Positions 40,896-48,671 of a stretch of 64,000 nucleotides of DNA are shown one piece after another. The notes beneath the pieces were generated by a model. That model searched no databases. It saw nothing but the letters and a program-made list of their open reading frames with translations, and was not told where the DNA came from. Both the position numbers and the translations under genes were made by a program. Every line of letters begins with the position of its first letter. The stretch's first letter is position 1. This stretch comes from Alphaproteobacteria bacterium (GTDB lineage Bacteria; Myxococcota_A; UBA796; UBA2385): the NCBI GenBank assembly GCA_020632755.1, contig JACKEY010000004.1:931488-995487 (forward strand). The letters are read 5' to 3'.

Positions 40896-41378
40896 TCACG
40901 GCGCCAGCAGGTCGGGCACGACGGGCTTGCGCGTCGAGTCGAAGATGAGCGTGGTCTCGACCCGGCGGACCTCGGGTCGGGCCGTGAAGGCCTGCATGAC
41001 GAGGTGCTGGAGGTGGGCGGTGTCGTGGGCACAGACGTGCACGAACAGGTCGATGCGGCCGGCGACCTCGAACCAGGCCACGACCTCGGGAAGGGCCTGG
41101 AGGTGCAGGCGGAAGGCGTCGTAGGTGGCCGCCTGGTGCAGGGTCAGCTCGATGAGGAGCATGGCCTGCAGGTTCACGCCGACCGCCTTGGGGGAGATCA
41201 CCGCGTGGCTGCCCCCCAGGACCCCTTCGCGGCGCAGGCGGCGGACCCGGTCGTAGACCGTGGACGCGGCCAGGCCGACCTCGTCGGCGATCTGCTTGTA
41301 GGGGCGCTCGGCGTCTTCCTGCAGCAGGCGCAGGATCTCGCGATCCGTTCGGTCGAGGGCGATCTGGAGGGTCGACAT
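40896..41378 (-). CDS. Lrp/AsnC family transcriptional regulator
   Basis: A protein of 160 residues. Residues about 5-60 are a winged helix-turn-helix (LDRTDREILRLLQED, GLAASTVYDRVRRLRREG) and residues 70-155 are the RAM ligand-binding domain (LQAMLLIELTLHQAATYDAF, DLFVHVCAHDTAHLQHLVMQ). ATG 41378 was chosen as the first start that opens the standard helix. Lrp-type proteins bind amino acids. It is divergent from the ThrE-type exporter with 108 bases between them, so it probably controls that exporter in response to an amino acid. Confidence 0.9.
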   Translation of the reverse strand: MSTLQIALDRTDREILRLLQEDAERPYKQIADEVGLAASTVYDRVRRLRREGVLGGSHAVISPKAVGVNLQAMLLIELTLHQAATYDAFRLHLQALPEVVAWFEVAGRIDLFVHVCAHDTAHLQHLVMQAFTARPEVRRVETTLIFDSTRKPVVPDLLAP

Positions 41379-41486
41379 CCGTAATCCATTCGGTGGGCGG
41401 TCCGTGTTCGGGAACCTATCTTGCCGGAGTTCCTGATGGGCCGGACGAAGCACGGATGAGGTGCAGTCCCGCCGGGAGAACATCGA

Positions 41487-42722
41487 ATGCTCACCCCCGA
41501 ACTCGAAGAACAGCTGGCCGCGGTCGACCTGCGGGCGCCTCGCGCCGAGCTGCTCACCCGGCTGGCTGGGGCCCTGCATGAAGCCGGCGCCCCCAGCCAC
41601 CAGCTCGAGGCCACCGTCCGCCGCCTGGGCGGGGCACTCGGCGTGCGTACCTCCGTGTTCGCGCAGCCCACCTCGCTCTTCCTCGAGGTCGACGGGCAGG
41701 TCCGCATGCTTCGGGTCGAGCCCCGCGACGTGGCCCTGGACCGGCTGGTCGCGCTGGATGCCCTGGCGCAGGATCTGGTGGACGGGCGCCTGACGGCCTC
41801 GGCGGCCGCCGGCGTGCTCGACCACGTGGCCGACAGCCCCTCCGCCTTCGGCCGCGGCGCCCAGCTGGCGGCGTGGGCAGGCGCCGGCGGCGCCGCGGCC
41901 GTGTTCTTCGGCGGCGGGGGCGCCGAGCTCATCCTCGCGGCCGCGACCTCGGCGGTCGTCGGCGCCTTGTCCTTCCGTCGCAGCGACTCCCTGGCTCGGA
42001 CCCTGCCCCTGGTCGGTGCGGTCTTCACCGGCCTGGTCGCGGCCTGCGTGGCCGCCGTCCTGCCGCTTCGCGTCGACGTGGTCGTGCTGTCCGGCCTCAT
42101 CGTCCTGCTTCCCGGCTTCACCCTGACGGTCGGCCTGACCGAGCTCGCCAACCGCCACCTGGCGGCGGGCAGCGCCCGGCTGGCCAGCGCGGGCATCACC
42201 TTCCTGCAGCTGGGAGTCGGCGTGGCCGTGGCCGAGGCGCTGGCGGTCCGACTCGTCCCCGCGGCCCTGCCCGCGGTGGGCGTGCCGCTGCCCGGCTGGG
42301 CCGATGCGCTGGCCCTGATCGCGGCCGCCGTGTCCTTCCTGGTGCTGTTCCGCGCCCGCGGCAGGGATCTGCTGGCCATCGTGGGCATCGCCCTGCTGGC
42401 CGTGCACGGCTCGCGGGGGGCCGTCGGCATGCTCGGGCCCGAGGCCGGCGCCTTCGCCGGCGCGATGCTGGTCGCCCTGGCCGCCAACGTGCACGCCCGT
42501 GTGCGTCGGGTGCCCGCCAGCCTGCTGCTGGTGCCCGGCATCATCATGCTGGTCCCGGGGAGCCTGGGTTTTCGCGGCGTGCACGCGCTGGTCGGCGCCT
42601 CGGTGGCCGCTCCTCTCGACGGCAGCCTGATCGACGGCGCCCGCATGTTCGTCGTGGGTGCGGCCCTCGCCGCCGGTGTCGTGGTGGCCGGCGGGCTGCT
42701 GCCCTCCCGCCGGACCCTGTAG
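41487..42722 (+). CDS. thrE: Threonine/serine exporter (ThrE family)
   Basis: A membrane protein of 411 residues. The N-terminal part is the ThrE/YjjP domain (LLTRLAGALHEAGAPSHQLEATVRRL) and the C-terminal half has about ten hydrophobic segments, among them FTGLVAACVAAVLPLRVDVVV and LLLVPGIIMLVPGSLGFRG, the last a hallmark of ThrE. Known members export L-threonine and L-serine in exchange for protons. The single chain fuses what is split in YjjP/YjjB proteins. The divergent Lrp-type regulator supports amino-acid export. Confidence 0.9.
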   Translation: MLTPELEEQLAAVDLRAPRAELLTRLAGALHEAGAPSHQLEATVRRLGGALGVRTSVFAQPTSLFLEVDGQVRMLRVEPRDVALDRLVALDALAQDLVDGRLTASAAAGVLDHVADSPSAFGRGAQLAAWAGAGGAAAVFFGGGGAELILAAATSAVVGALSFRRSDSLARTLPLVGAVFTGLVAACVAAVLPLRVDVVVLSGLIVLLPGFTLTVGLTELANRHLAAGSARLASAGITFLQLGVGVAVAEALAVRLVPAALPAVGVPLPGWADALALIAAAVSFLVLFRARGRDLLAIVGIALLAVHGSRGAVGMLGPEAGAFAGAMLVALAANVHARVRRVPASLLLVPGIIMLVPGSLGFRGVHALVGASVAAPLDGSLIDGARMFVVGAALAAGVVVAGGLLPSRRTL

Positions 42723-42809
42723 GCCGGCGAATCTCCGGGGAGTTGCCGCCGGGCGCCGCGAGTCCTATGCGGCACCCGTTCGTGCTGGCACACCGCCCGG
42801 GAGCTCGTC

Positions 42810-43352
42810 GTGCGCCTCTTCCTCGCCCTGCTGTCGCTGCCCGCCCTCGCCGGCCCCGTCGAGCGCGCCGAGGCCGAGCGCCTGTCGGCCGAGCTGCGCA
42901 GCCGCGTCACGGATGCGCGCTGGCAGGCGGCGGCCGACAGCTACGGTCGGCTGGCCGCCCTGGGCGACCTGGCCGGCTTCGACGACCACTGGCGCGGCCT
43001 GCAGGCGGCCCGCGCCGTCGGCGACATGGCGCTCGCCTGGACCGCGCTCCAGGCGGCCAGCGACGATCGCCCCACCGATCCCGACGTGCTCCGGGCAGAG
43101 GGCGAGCTCTTGGCCTGGTACGGCCCCGTCGACCTGCGGGTCTCCGCCAAGGTCGAGACCGTGCCCGAGCTGACCCTCGAGCCCGTGCCGATGGACCCGA
43201 CCCAGCGGCAGGCCTGGGAGAACGCGCGTGCATCCCTCCAGACCCACCGCGAGTACCACGGGCTCCTGCCGCTCGGCATGTACGAGCTCGGCGACCAGCA
43301 CTTCGAGGTGCTCGGCGACCCGGCCCCGGTCCAGGTGCGGCTCAAGCGCTGA
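42810..43352 (+). CDS. Small secreted protein of unknown function
   Basis: A protein of 180 residues with a GTG start. A short signal peptide (MRLFLALLSLPALAG) is followed by helical repeats (ERAEAERLSAELRSRVTDARWQA style, TPR-like in feel) and an end with HREYHGLLPLGMYELGDQHFEVLGD. No family recognised. The gene is alone, 90 bases after the ThrE gene, and may be co-transcribed with it. Confidence 0.6.
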   Translation: MRLFLALLSLPALAGPVERAEAERLSAELRSRVTDARWQAAADSYGRLAALGDLAGFDDHWRGLQAARAVGDMALAWTALQAASDDRPTDPDVLRAEGELLAWYGPVDLRVSAKVETVPELTLEPVPMDPTQRQAWENARASLQTHREYHGLLPLGMYELGDQHFEVLGDPAPVQVRLKR

Positions 43353-43360
43353 GGCGCCCG

Positions 43361-44176
43361 TCAGCGCACCGCGTCGGCCGCCGGGCCGAAGCCCGCGCGG
43401 TGCAGCCAGGCCCGGTAGCCGGGGACCGCGACCCCGTTGAGGGCGGCGGCGCGCAGCATGGCGCCGTCGCGCCACTCCCACTCCTTGACCGCGGTCCGGT
43501 AGTGCGCGACCGAGCGGGAGTAGGCGACCACCTGGTCGGCCAGGTCAGCGGGCGCGTCCGTGTCGGGGTGGGCGGCGAGCACGGGCGCGAGCTCGGCACA
43601 GAGCGCGCGGAGATCGGCTTCGTGGCGCTCGATCAGCTCGCCGACCGACACCTTCAGGGCGTCGCCCAGCACGCCGGTCGCGCAGATCCAGACCCACTTC
43701 GTCCCGACCTGCTCGCGGAGATCGCGGCTGTCCCGGGCTTCCCGGGCCGCGACGCCGCCGGCCGCGAGCACGCCGGCCACGGTGGCGCCGTGGGGGCCGC
43801 CGAACACGCTCGGCGCGCCCGGGACCGGGGTGTCGCCGCGCGCGGACACCGCCACGTAGAGCACTCCGACGGTGGCGTCGGGAACGCCGAGCTGCAGCAG
43901 CAGGGGCGCGAGCACCCCGTTCTGCACGAAGACCAGGTCACGGCGGCGGGTCGGCGGGGTGCGGGCCACCACGTCGCGCAGGGCGTCGTTGCGGGTGCAG
44001 ACCACCACGGGACCGTGGTCTTCGACGTGGCAGGTCGGCCCCTGGCGGCCGCCGAGGTGCACCGTGTGTCCCTGGGCGCGGGCCAGGCCCGCGAGCATGC
44101 CGCCGATGCGCCCGGCGCCGACGACCCCGAAGGCCGCGTGTCCGCTGCCTGCTCGACCGTCCTGTCCGTCCCTCAT
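43361..44176 (-). CDS. Ketopantoate reductase-like oxidoreductase
   Basis: A protein of 271 residues. The N-terminus has a dinucleotide-binding motif (FGVVGAGRIGGMLAGLARAQG), with VVVCTRNDALRDVV and VFVQNGVLAPLL as in the NADP-binding half of ApbA/PanE proteins. The C-terminal half is helical (KVSVGELIERHEADL). Typical PanE proteins have a Lys and Glu pair, which is not obvious here, so pantoate synthesis is not assured. I chose ATG 44176, although the frame stays open upstream. Confidence 0.7.
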   Translation of the reverse strand: MRDGQDGRAGSGHAAFGVVGAGRIGGMLAGLARAQGHTVHLGGRQGPTCHVEDHGPVVVCTRNDALRDVVARTPPTRRRDLVFVQNGVLAPLLLQLGVPDATVGVLYVAVSARGDTPVPGAPSVFGGPHGATVAGVLAAGGVAAREARDSRDLREQVGTKWVWICATGVLGDALKVSVGELIERHEADLRALCAELAPVLAAHPDTDAPADLADQVVAYSRSVAHYRTAVKEWEWRDGAMLRAAALNGVAVPGYRAWLHRAGFGPAADAVR

Positions 44177-44361
44177 GCATCCGCTCCTCTCCCGCGACTG
44201 CGGGTGGCTGCGGCCTAACCCGACCGGACCGCGACACCGGTGCCGCGATCGGTCCCTCCGCGGCCCCCGATCGCCTCCACGATGCAGTGCCGGTGGGCCT
44301 GGCACGCCGCCTGCAGTCCTCCCCGGCATCCCCGCCACCCTCACTGCCCGTGGAGGTTCCC

Positions 44362-44973
44362 GTGCCCCTCTCCGCCCTGCTCCTCGCTGCCGCCCTCACC
44401 GCACCGGCCTCGGCCAGCGGCGAGCTGGACCTCTCCGTCGGCGGCGGCTCCGTGTTGACCCACCCCGCCGCGGGCATCGGCGTCGAAGCCACCGGCCGCT
44501 CCGGCGTCCTGCGCCTGTCCGGGGCCGCCGATCTGTGGGGCCGCGGCGACCATCCCGTCGGCGCGCCGCCCATCCCGGCCGCCACGACCAGCATCGAGCT
44601 CGGGCTGGACTTCCACCTGGGGCGCCGCGGCCGCGCCCGGCTGGGCCCCTTCGGCGGGGTCGACGGCGCCTGGATGGCCAGCAAGGAGAACAGCTGCTCG
44701 ATGGGCTGGGGCTGCAAGTTCTGGAACTTCGTCGACATGGACCCGCTGGGCTTCGCCTTCGACTTCTTCGGCGGGGTGGCGTGGACCACCAACGCCGCCG
44801 AGCCCCGTCGCCCCGGCTTCGATCTGTCGCTGGCACTGCAGCCGGCGGCGTCCTACGACATGGTCTGGCCCGTGCTCCGCACCGAGCTCGCCGTGCGCAC
44901 CGGCAAGGGCTGGTGGATCGGCGCCGAGCTGTCCCGGTTCCAGGGCACCGGCCGCCTGGGCAAGCGGTGGTGA
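44362..44973 (+). CDS. Secreted outer-membrane beta-barrel-like protein
   Basis: A protein of 203 residues. I chose GTG 44362 because GGAGG lies about 6 bases before it and a signal peptide follows (PLSALLLAAALTAPASAS). The mature part alternates Gly-rich strands and turns (GELDLSVGGGSVLTHPA, TSIELGLDFHLGRRGRARLG, FDLSLALQPAASYDM) and ends in RLGKRW, much like small outer-membrane barrels. Two Cys (SCSMGWGC) may form a disulfide. No family recognised. Confidence 0.65.
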   Translation: MPLSALLLAAALTAPASASGELDLSVGGGSVLTHPAAGIGVEATGRSGVLRLSGAADLWGRGDHPVGAPPIPAATTSIELGLDFHLGRRGRARLGPFGGVDGAWMASKENSCSMGWGCKFWNFVDMDPLGFAFDFFGGVAWTTNAAEPRRPGFDLSLALQPAASYDMVWPVLRTELAVRTGKGWWIGAELSRFQGTGRLGKRW

Positions 44974-45071
44974 GGGGCCCGCTGCGACGTCCGCGGGCAC
45001 GCGCCGGCGCGGTCGAACAGACGGCGTGCTGGTGCGTCAACGGCTAGACTGACCCCCTCCCTGGAGTCCCG

Positions 45072-45884
45072 ATGCCCCCCGCCGCCGTGTCTGTCGCGAC
45101 CCTGCCTCGCCGCGCCCTGCTTCTGATCCCTGCCTTCCTGCCCGCCTTCGCGTGCACCGACGGCGGGGTCAACCTGTTCTCGATCCAGGACGACAAGGAT
45201 CTCGGCGCCCAGGTCCACGAGGAGATCCTGGCCGACCCCGCGACCTACCCGCTGGTCGACGAGAACGACGCCGTCGACGCCTACGGCCACCTCTACCGGA
45301 TCCGCGACCAGATCCTCGACTCCGGCGAGGTCGCCCTGGTCGACGAGTTCGAGTGGAACGTCTACCTGATCGACGACGACGAGACGCTCAACGCCTTCGC
45401 GGCCCCCGGCGGCTATCTGTACATCTACAGCGGCCTGATGCGGTACCTCGACGAAGAGGACCACTTCGCCGGCGTCATGGGCCACGAGATCGCCCACGCC
45501 GACGAGCGCCACAGCACCCAGCAGCTCACCAAGATCTACGGCATCTCCACGCTGGTCGGCGTCATCCTGGGCGAGGACCCGGGCCTGGCCGCCGAGATCG
45601 CTGCCGCCCTGGTCAGCCTGTCCTTCTCGCGCCAGGACGAAGCCGAGGCCGACGAGGACAGCGTCTACTACCTGTGCGAGACGGTCTACGCGGCCAACGG
45701 CACGGCCGGCTTCTTCGAGAAGCTGACCGAGGAGGGCAGCGTCGAGATCCCCGAGTTCCTCAGCACCCACCCGAGCTCCGAGAGCCGGGTCGAGGACATC
45801 AACGCCCTGGCCGAGCAGCTGGGCTGCAGCACCGAGCTGTGGGACGGGGCCGACTGGCCCGGTGTGATCGCCACGCTGCCCTGA
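45072..45884 (+). CDS. M48-family metallopeptidase, secreted (LoiP/BepA-like)
   Basis: A protein of 270 residues. The signal ends in LPAFAC (Cys28), probably lipidated. The catalytic motif MGHEIAHADERHS gives H138, E139 and H142, and the third zinc ligand is E190 in the EAEAD motif of this family. NAFAAPGGYLYIYSGLM upstream is also diagnostic. LoiP and BepA are outer-membrane quality-control proteases. A CTGGAG site lies before the ATG. The active site is intact. It may take part in envelope maintenance with the OmpA- and lipoprotein-rich genes around it. Confidence 0.88.
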   Translation: MPPAAVSVATLPRRALLLIPAFLPAFACTDGGVNLFSIQDDKDLGAQVHEEILADPATYPLVDENDAVDAYGHLYRIRDQILDSGEVALVDEFEWNVYLIDDDETLNAFAAPGGYLYIYSGLMRYLDEEDHFAGVMGHEIAHADERHSTQQLTKIYGISTLVGVILGEDPGLAAEIAAALVSLSFSRQDEAEADEDSVYYLCETVYAANGTAGFFEKLTEEGSVEIPEFLSTHPSSESRVEDINALAEQLGCSTELWDGADWPGVIATLP

Positions 45885-45888
45885 CCGC

Positions 45889-46176
45889 TCAGGCGCCCCG
45901 CTTCCAGCGCTCGTCGGTGTCCGCGTCGCGACGCGGCGCGTCGAGCTCGTGCAGGGGCTGGTAGCCGGCCAGCAGCCCGACCGCGCCGCCGATGCCGACG
46001 GACAGCGCCACGGTGAGCGGCAGGGCCAGCTCGAGCGCGGTGCCGATGGCGCCGACGATGGCCATGGCGGACAGGCCGGTGAGCAGCAGGGTGCTCACAT
46101 CCCAGGTCGAGCGGCCGCCCTCGGCGGAGTCGGTGTCGGGTGCAGAAGACAGGGGGGACGCCTGGATCTCGCTCAT
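45889..46176 (-). CDS. Small two-helix membrane protein with glycine zipper
   Basis: A protein of 95 residues with AAGGAGG just before ATG 46176. Two hydrophobic segments (about residues 27-45 and 50-70, TGLSAMAIVGAIGTALELAL and SVGIGGAVGLLAGYQ) are linked by a short loop, and the second has a glycine-zipper pattern. No family recognised. The upstream gap to the LOG gene (166 bases) has an AT-richer stretch with TTCCAA (46229) and TTGGAA (46255) half-sites, which may serve the divergent promoters. Confidence 0.6.
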   Translation of the reverse strand: MSEIQASPLSSAPDTDSAEGGRSTWDVSTLLLTGLSAMAIVGAIGTALELALPLTVALSVGIGGAVGLLAGYQPLHELDAPRRDADTDERWKRGA

Positions 46177-46342
46177 GGGACCTCCTTGGGGCTGTCCCGA
46201 TCCTAGCGACCGTCCCTGTTGGGTCCATTTCCAAATCTGGGCTTTGCAATTCGGTTGGAACGAACAAGCCGCCGGTCGCGCCGGGCGGGAGCGAGGTGGA
46301 CGTCCGGCGGTCCATGGGGAAAGGGGAGGGGAGGAGGCGGCC

Positions 46343-47500
46343 TTGCACGTCGAGCTGGAGTCCATCGAAGCGCTGCGGGCGCACGTCGAGCGGCACGGCG
46401 AGCTGCAGGGCGTGGTCCTGCACGGCCTGGACCTGGGCGAGGTCGAGGAGCTGCTGATGGGCGTTCCCGCCCGCGGCGCGGTGTTCCTGGGCTGCTCGAT
46501 GGGGCGCGAGGCGACCGACCACGTGCTCGACACGGGGGGCCTGGTCTTCCCCCGCCTCGAGCACCTGCCCTACCGCTGCTACCGGACCACGCTCTACACG
46601 GTCGACGAGCTGATGGAGGGCTACCGCCCCGGGCAGCCCGACAGCTTCGAGATGACCTGCGACGGCCGCATCTGGGCCTGGTACCGCCGGCACCGGGACC
46701 AGCGCGGCGCCAAGCTCCCGGTGCTCGAGGCGATGGCCCAGCGGCTGCACGACCACGCCATGGACGACGCCATGGCCGAGCTGCTGGCGCGACCGGGGCC
46801 CGGCGACGGCGCCTTCGGCCGGCGCCGCGTCGTCGCCGTCATGGGCGGACACGCCCTGGCGCGGACCGATCCCGCCTGGGTCGAGGTGGTGCACCTGGGC
46901 CGGCGTCTGGCCCGCGAAGGCTTCGTCGTCGCCACCGGGGGTGGTCCTGGCGCGATGGAAGCCGCCCACCTGGGGGCCTGGCTGGCCCCGGCACCCGACG
47001 ACGCCCTCGCCGCGGCCTGCGCCGAGCTGCAGCAGGCCGCGACCTACCGGGATCCGGGCTGGTTCGAGACCGCCCTGGCCGTGCGCGCGCGCTGGCCGCA
47101 GGGCGCTGCCGTCGACAGCCTGGCGGTGCCGACCTGGTTCTATGGCCACGAGCCGACGAACCTGTTCGCCACCCACGTCGCCAAGTACTTCAGCAACTCG
47201 CTGCGCGAGGACGGGCTCCTGGCCATCGCCACCCACGGGGTCGTCTACGCTCCGGGAAGCGCCGGCACCGTGCAGGAGATCTTCATGGACGCGGCCCAGA
47301 ACCACTACGGCACCTTCCAGCTGGTCAGCCCGATGGCCTTCCTGGGCCGCACGTTCTGGACCCACGATCGCCCGGTCGCCGAGCTGCTGTCCCGGCTGGC
47401 CGGCGCGCGGCAGTACGCCGACATGATCGGCTTCGTCGACGACGCAGCCGCCGCCGTCGCCTTCCTGCACGAGCACCCGCCCGTGCTGTATCGAGACTAG
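46343..47500 (+). CDS. LOG-family nucleotide-monophosphate nucleosidase-like protein
   Basis: A protein of 385 residues. No ATG or GTG fits. TTG 46343 is the best start as GAGGAGG lies about 6 bases before it. The Rossmann part has ATGGGPGAMEAAHLGAWL (about residues 195-212) and the second motif APGSAGTVQEIFMDA. The usual PGGxGTxxE reads PGSAGTxxE here, with Gly to Ser; the Glu is kept. LOG proteins split nucleoside monophosphates into base and ribose 5-phosphate. A longer N-terminal domain of about 150 residues resembles that of PpnN, the purine/pyrimidine nucleosidase. Confidence 0.7.
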   Translation: MHVELESIEALRAHVERHGELQGVVLHGLDLGEVEELLMGVPARGAVFLGCSMGREATDHVLDTGGLVFPRLEHLPYRCYRTTLYTVDELMEGYRPGQPDSFEMTCDGRIWAWYRRHRDQRGAKLPVLEAMAQRLHDHAMDDAMAELLARPGPGDGAFGRRRVVAVMGGHALARTDPAWVEVVHLGRRLAREGFVVATGGGPGAMEAAHLGAWLAPAPDDALAAACAELQQAATYRDPGWFETALAVRARWPQGAAVDSLAVPTWFYGHEPTNLFATHVAKYFSNSLREDGLLAIATHGVVYAPGSAGTVQEIFMDAAQNHYGTFQLVSPMAFLGRTFWTHDRPVAELLSRLAGARQYADMIGFVDDAAAAVAFLHEHPPVLYRD

Positions 47501-47537
47501 CGACGCTAGCTCGACGTCTTCTGTCTAGCATCGCTAG
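47491..47537. promoter_or_regulatory. Two CTAGC-N3-GCTAG palindromes between genes
   Basis: CTAGCGACGCTAG (47497-47509) overlaps the TAG stop of the LOG gene and is extended by TCGAG/CTCGA outside. CTAGCATCGCTAG (47525-47537) lies 28 bases on and overlaps the ribosome site of the methyltransferase gene. A third CTAGCAGCGCTAG is at 59655. CTAG is rare in this window, so the recurrence is striking. An operator or a hairpin are both possible. Confidence 0.5.
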
Positions 47538-47545
47538 GAGATCCC

Positions 47546-48418
47546 ATGATCGAGAACCGCCCCAGTGACACCGCCGAGGGGGTCTGCCTGTTCCGCGCCT
47601 GGGAGGAAGGCCGCCCGGTCGAGCGGCGCATCCTCGACGACCCCTACGCCACGTCCTTCCTGACCAGCCGGGGACGCGCCGCCCTGAAGGCGCTGCGCGG
47701 CCTGGGGCCGGCGGCGGACCTCGGCGACCGGGTCCTGACCGGGCTCGCGGCCTATGCGCTGGCCCGCCACGCCTGCATCGACGCCTGGCTGGTCGACGCC
47801 CTGTCCCAGGGCGAGATCGCCCAGGTGGTGCTGCTCGGCGCCGGCTACGACAGCCGCGCCTGGCGGCTGCGGGGCGCCCTGGGCGACCGCGTGCTCTACG
47901 AGCTCGACCACCCGGCCACAGGGGGCCGCAAGTCCGAGGTCGTCGCCCAGCACGCAGCCGATTGGCCTGCCAGTCCCCGCTGCGCCGTCACCGCGGACCT
48001 CTCCCGCGAGCCCTTCGCTCCCGCACTGCTCGCCGCTGGTTGGCAGCCCGAGCGACCCACCTTCTGGATCTGGGAGGGCGTCAGCATGTACCTGGACCCC
48101 GCCGCGGTGCGGGGCACCGTCGACGCCGTGGTCGACGCCAGCGCTCCGGGCTCGCGCCTGGCGATGGACTTCTGGGCCGTCCCCCCCGGCTGGCATCCCC
48201 GCGCCGTGCTCACCCGGGTGGCGGCGGCCACCTTCGCCTTCCTGGGCGAGCCCGTGCGCGGAAGCTTCGACGTGCCCGCCGGCACCGGGCTGCTGACGTC
48301 GGCGGGGCTGTCGGTGCTCGACGTGGCCCAGGCGCCGGAGCTGCAGCAGCGCTTCGTGCCGGACGGGCGGCCGGTGCTCCCGGACTGCTGGTGCGTGCTG
48401 GCGGGCCGTACGGCCTGA
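47546..48418 (+). CDS. SAM-dependent methyltransferase (LCMT/TIGR00027 type)
   Basis: A protein of 290 residues with a TAGGAG ribosome site. The sequence follows leucine carboxyl methyltransferase-like enzymes: RILDDPYATSFL near the start, VVLLGAGYDSRAWRL (SAM motif), YELDHPATGGRK and FWIWEGVSMYLD. Such O-methyltransferases act in secondary metabolism and as putative protein carboxyl methyltransferases. The substrate is unknown. The gene lies 45 bases after the LOG gene, with two CTAGC palindromes in and around the gap. Confidence 0.85.
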   Translation: MIENRPSDTAEGVCLFRAWEEGRPVERRILDDPYATSFLTSRGRAALKALRGLGPAADLGDRVLTGLAAYALARHACIDAWLVDALSQGEIAQVVLLGAGYDSRAWRLRGALGDRVLYELDHPATGGRKSEVVAQHAADWPASPRCAVTADLSREPFAPALLAAGWQPERPTFWIWEGVSMYLDPAAVRGTVDAVVDASAPGSRLAMDFWAVPPGWHPRAVLTRVAAATFAFLGEPVRGSFDVPAGTGLLTSAGLSVLDVAQAPELQQRFVPDGRPVLPDCWCVLAGRTA

Positions 48419-48476
48419 AGCGACGGCCCTGTCGGCGTCGTCGACCTTCGGGGCCCCCTATCTGACCGGCGGTCGG

Positions 48477-48504
48477 TTGACGCCCGGATCCGGGTGCCTA
48501 GCCT
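48477..48504 (+). promoter_or_regulatory. Probable promoter of lon
   Basis: TTGACG (48477-48482) and TAGCCT (48499-48504) lie 16 bases apart, about 168 bases upstream of the lon ATG. The long untranslated leader is GC-rich with several small inverted repeats. The boxes fit a sigma-70-type promoter only moderately. Confidence 0.4.
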
Positions 48505-48671
48505 GTCGATGTCGCGCCGGCGGCCCCGCTGGGAGGGGCCCTCGGCACCGGCCAGAACGCGTCGCGGACCGTCCCTCCCGGGCAGTCCGCGCGCAGGGGT
48601 CCCGTGCGCCTCGGCGCAGGAGCGGGGCCCCGTGTCCCCCGCAGGCCTCGTCCCGAGGTCCAGGAGCCCGC

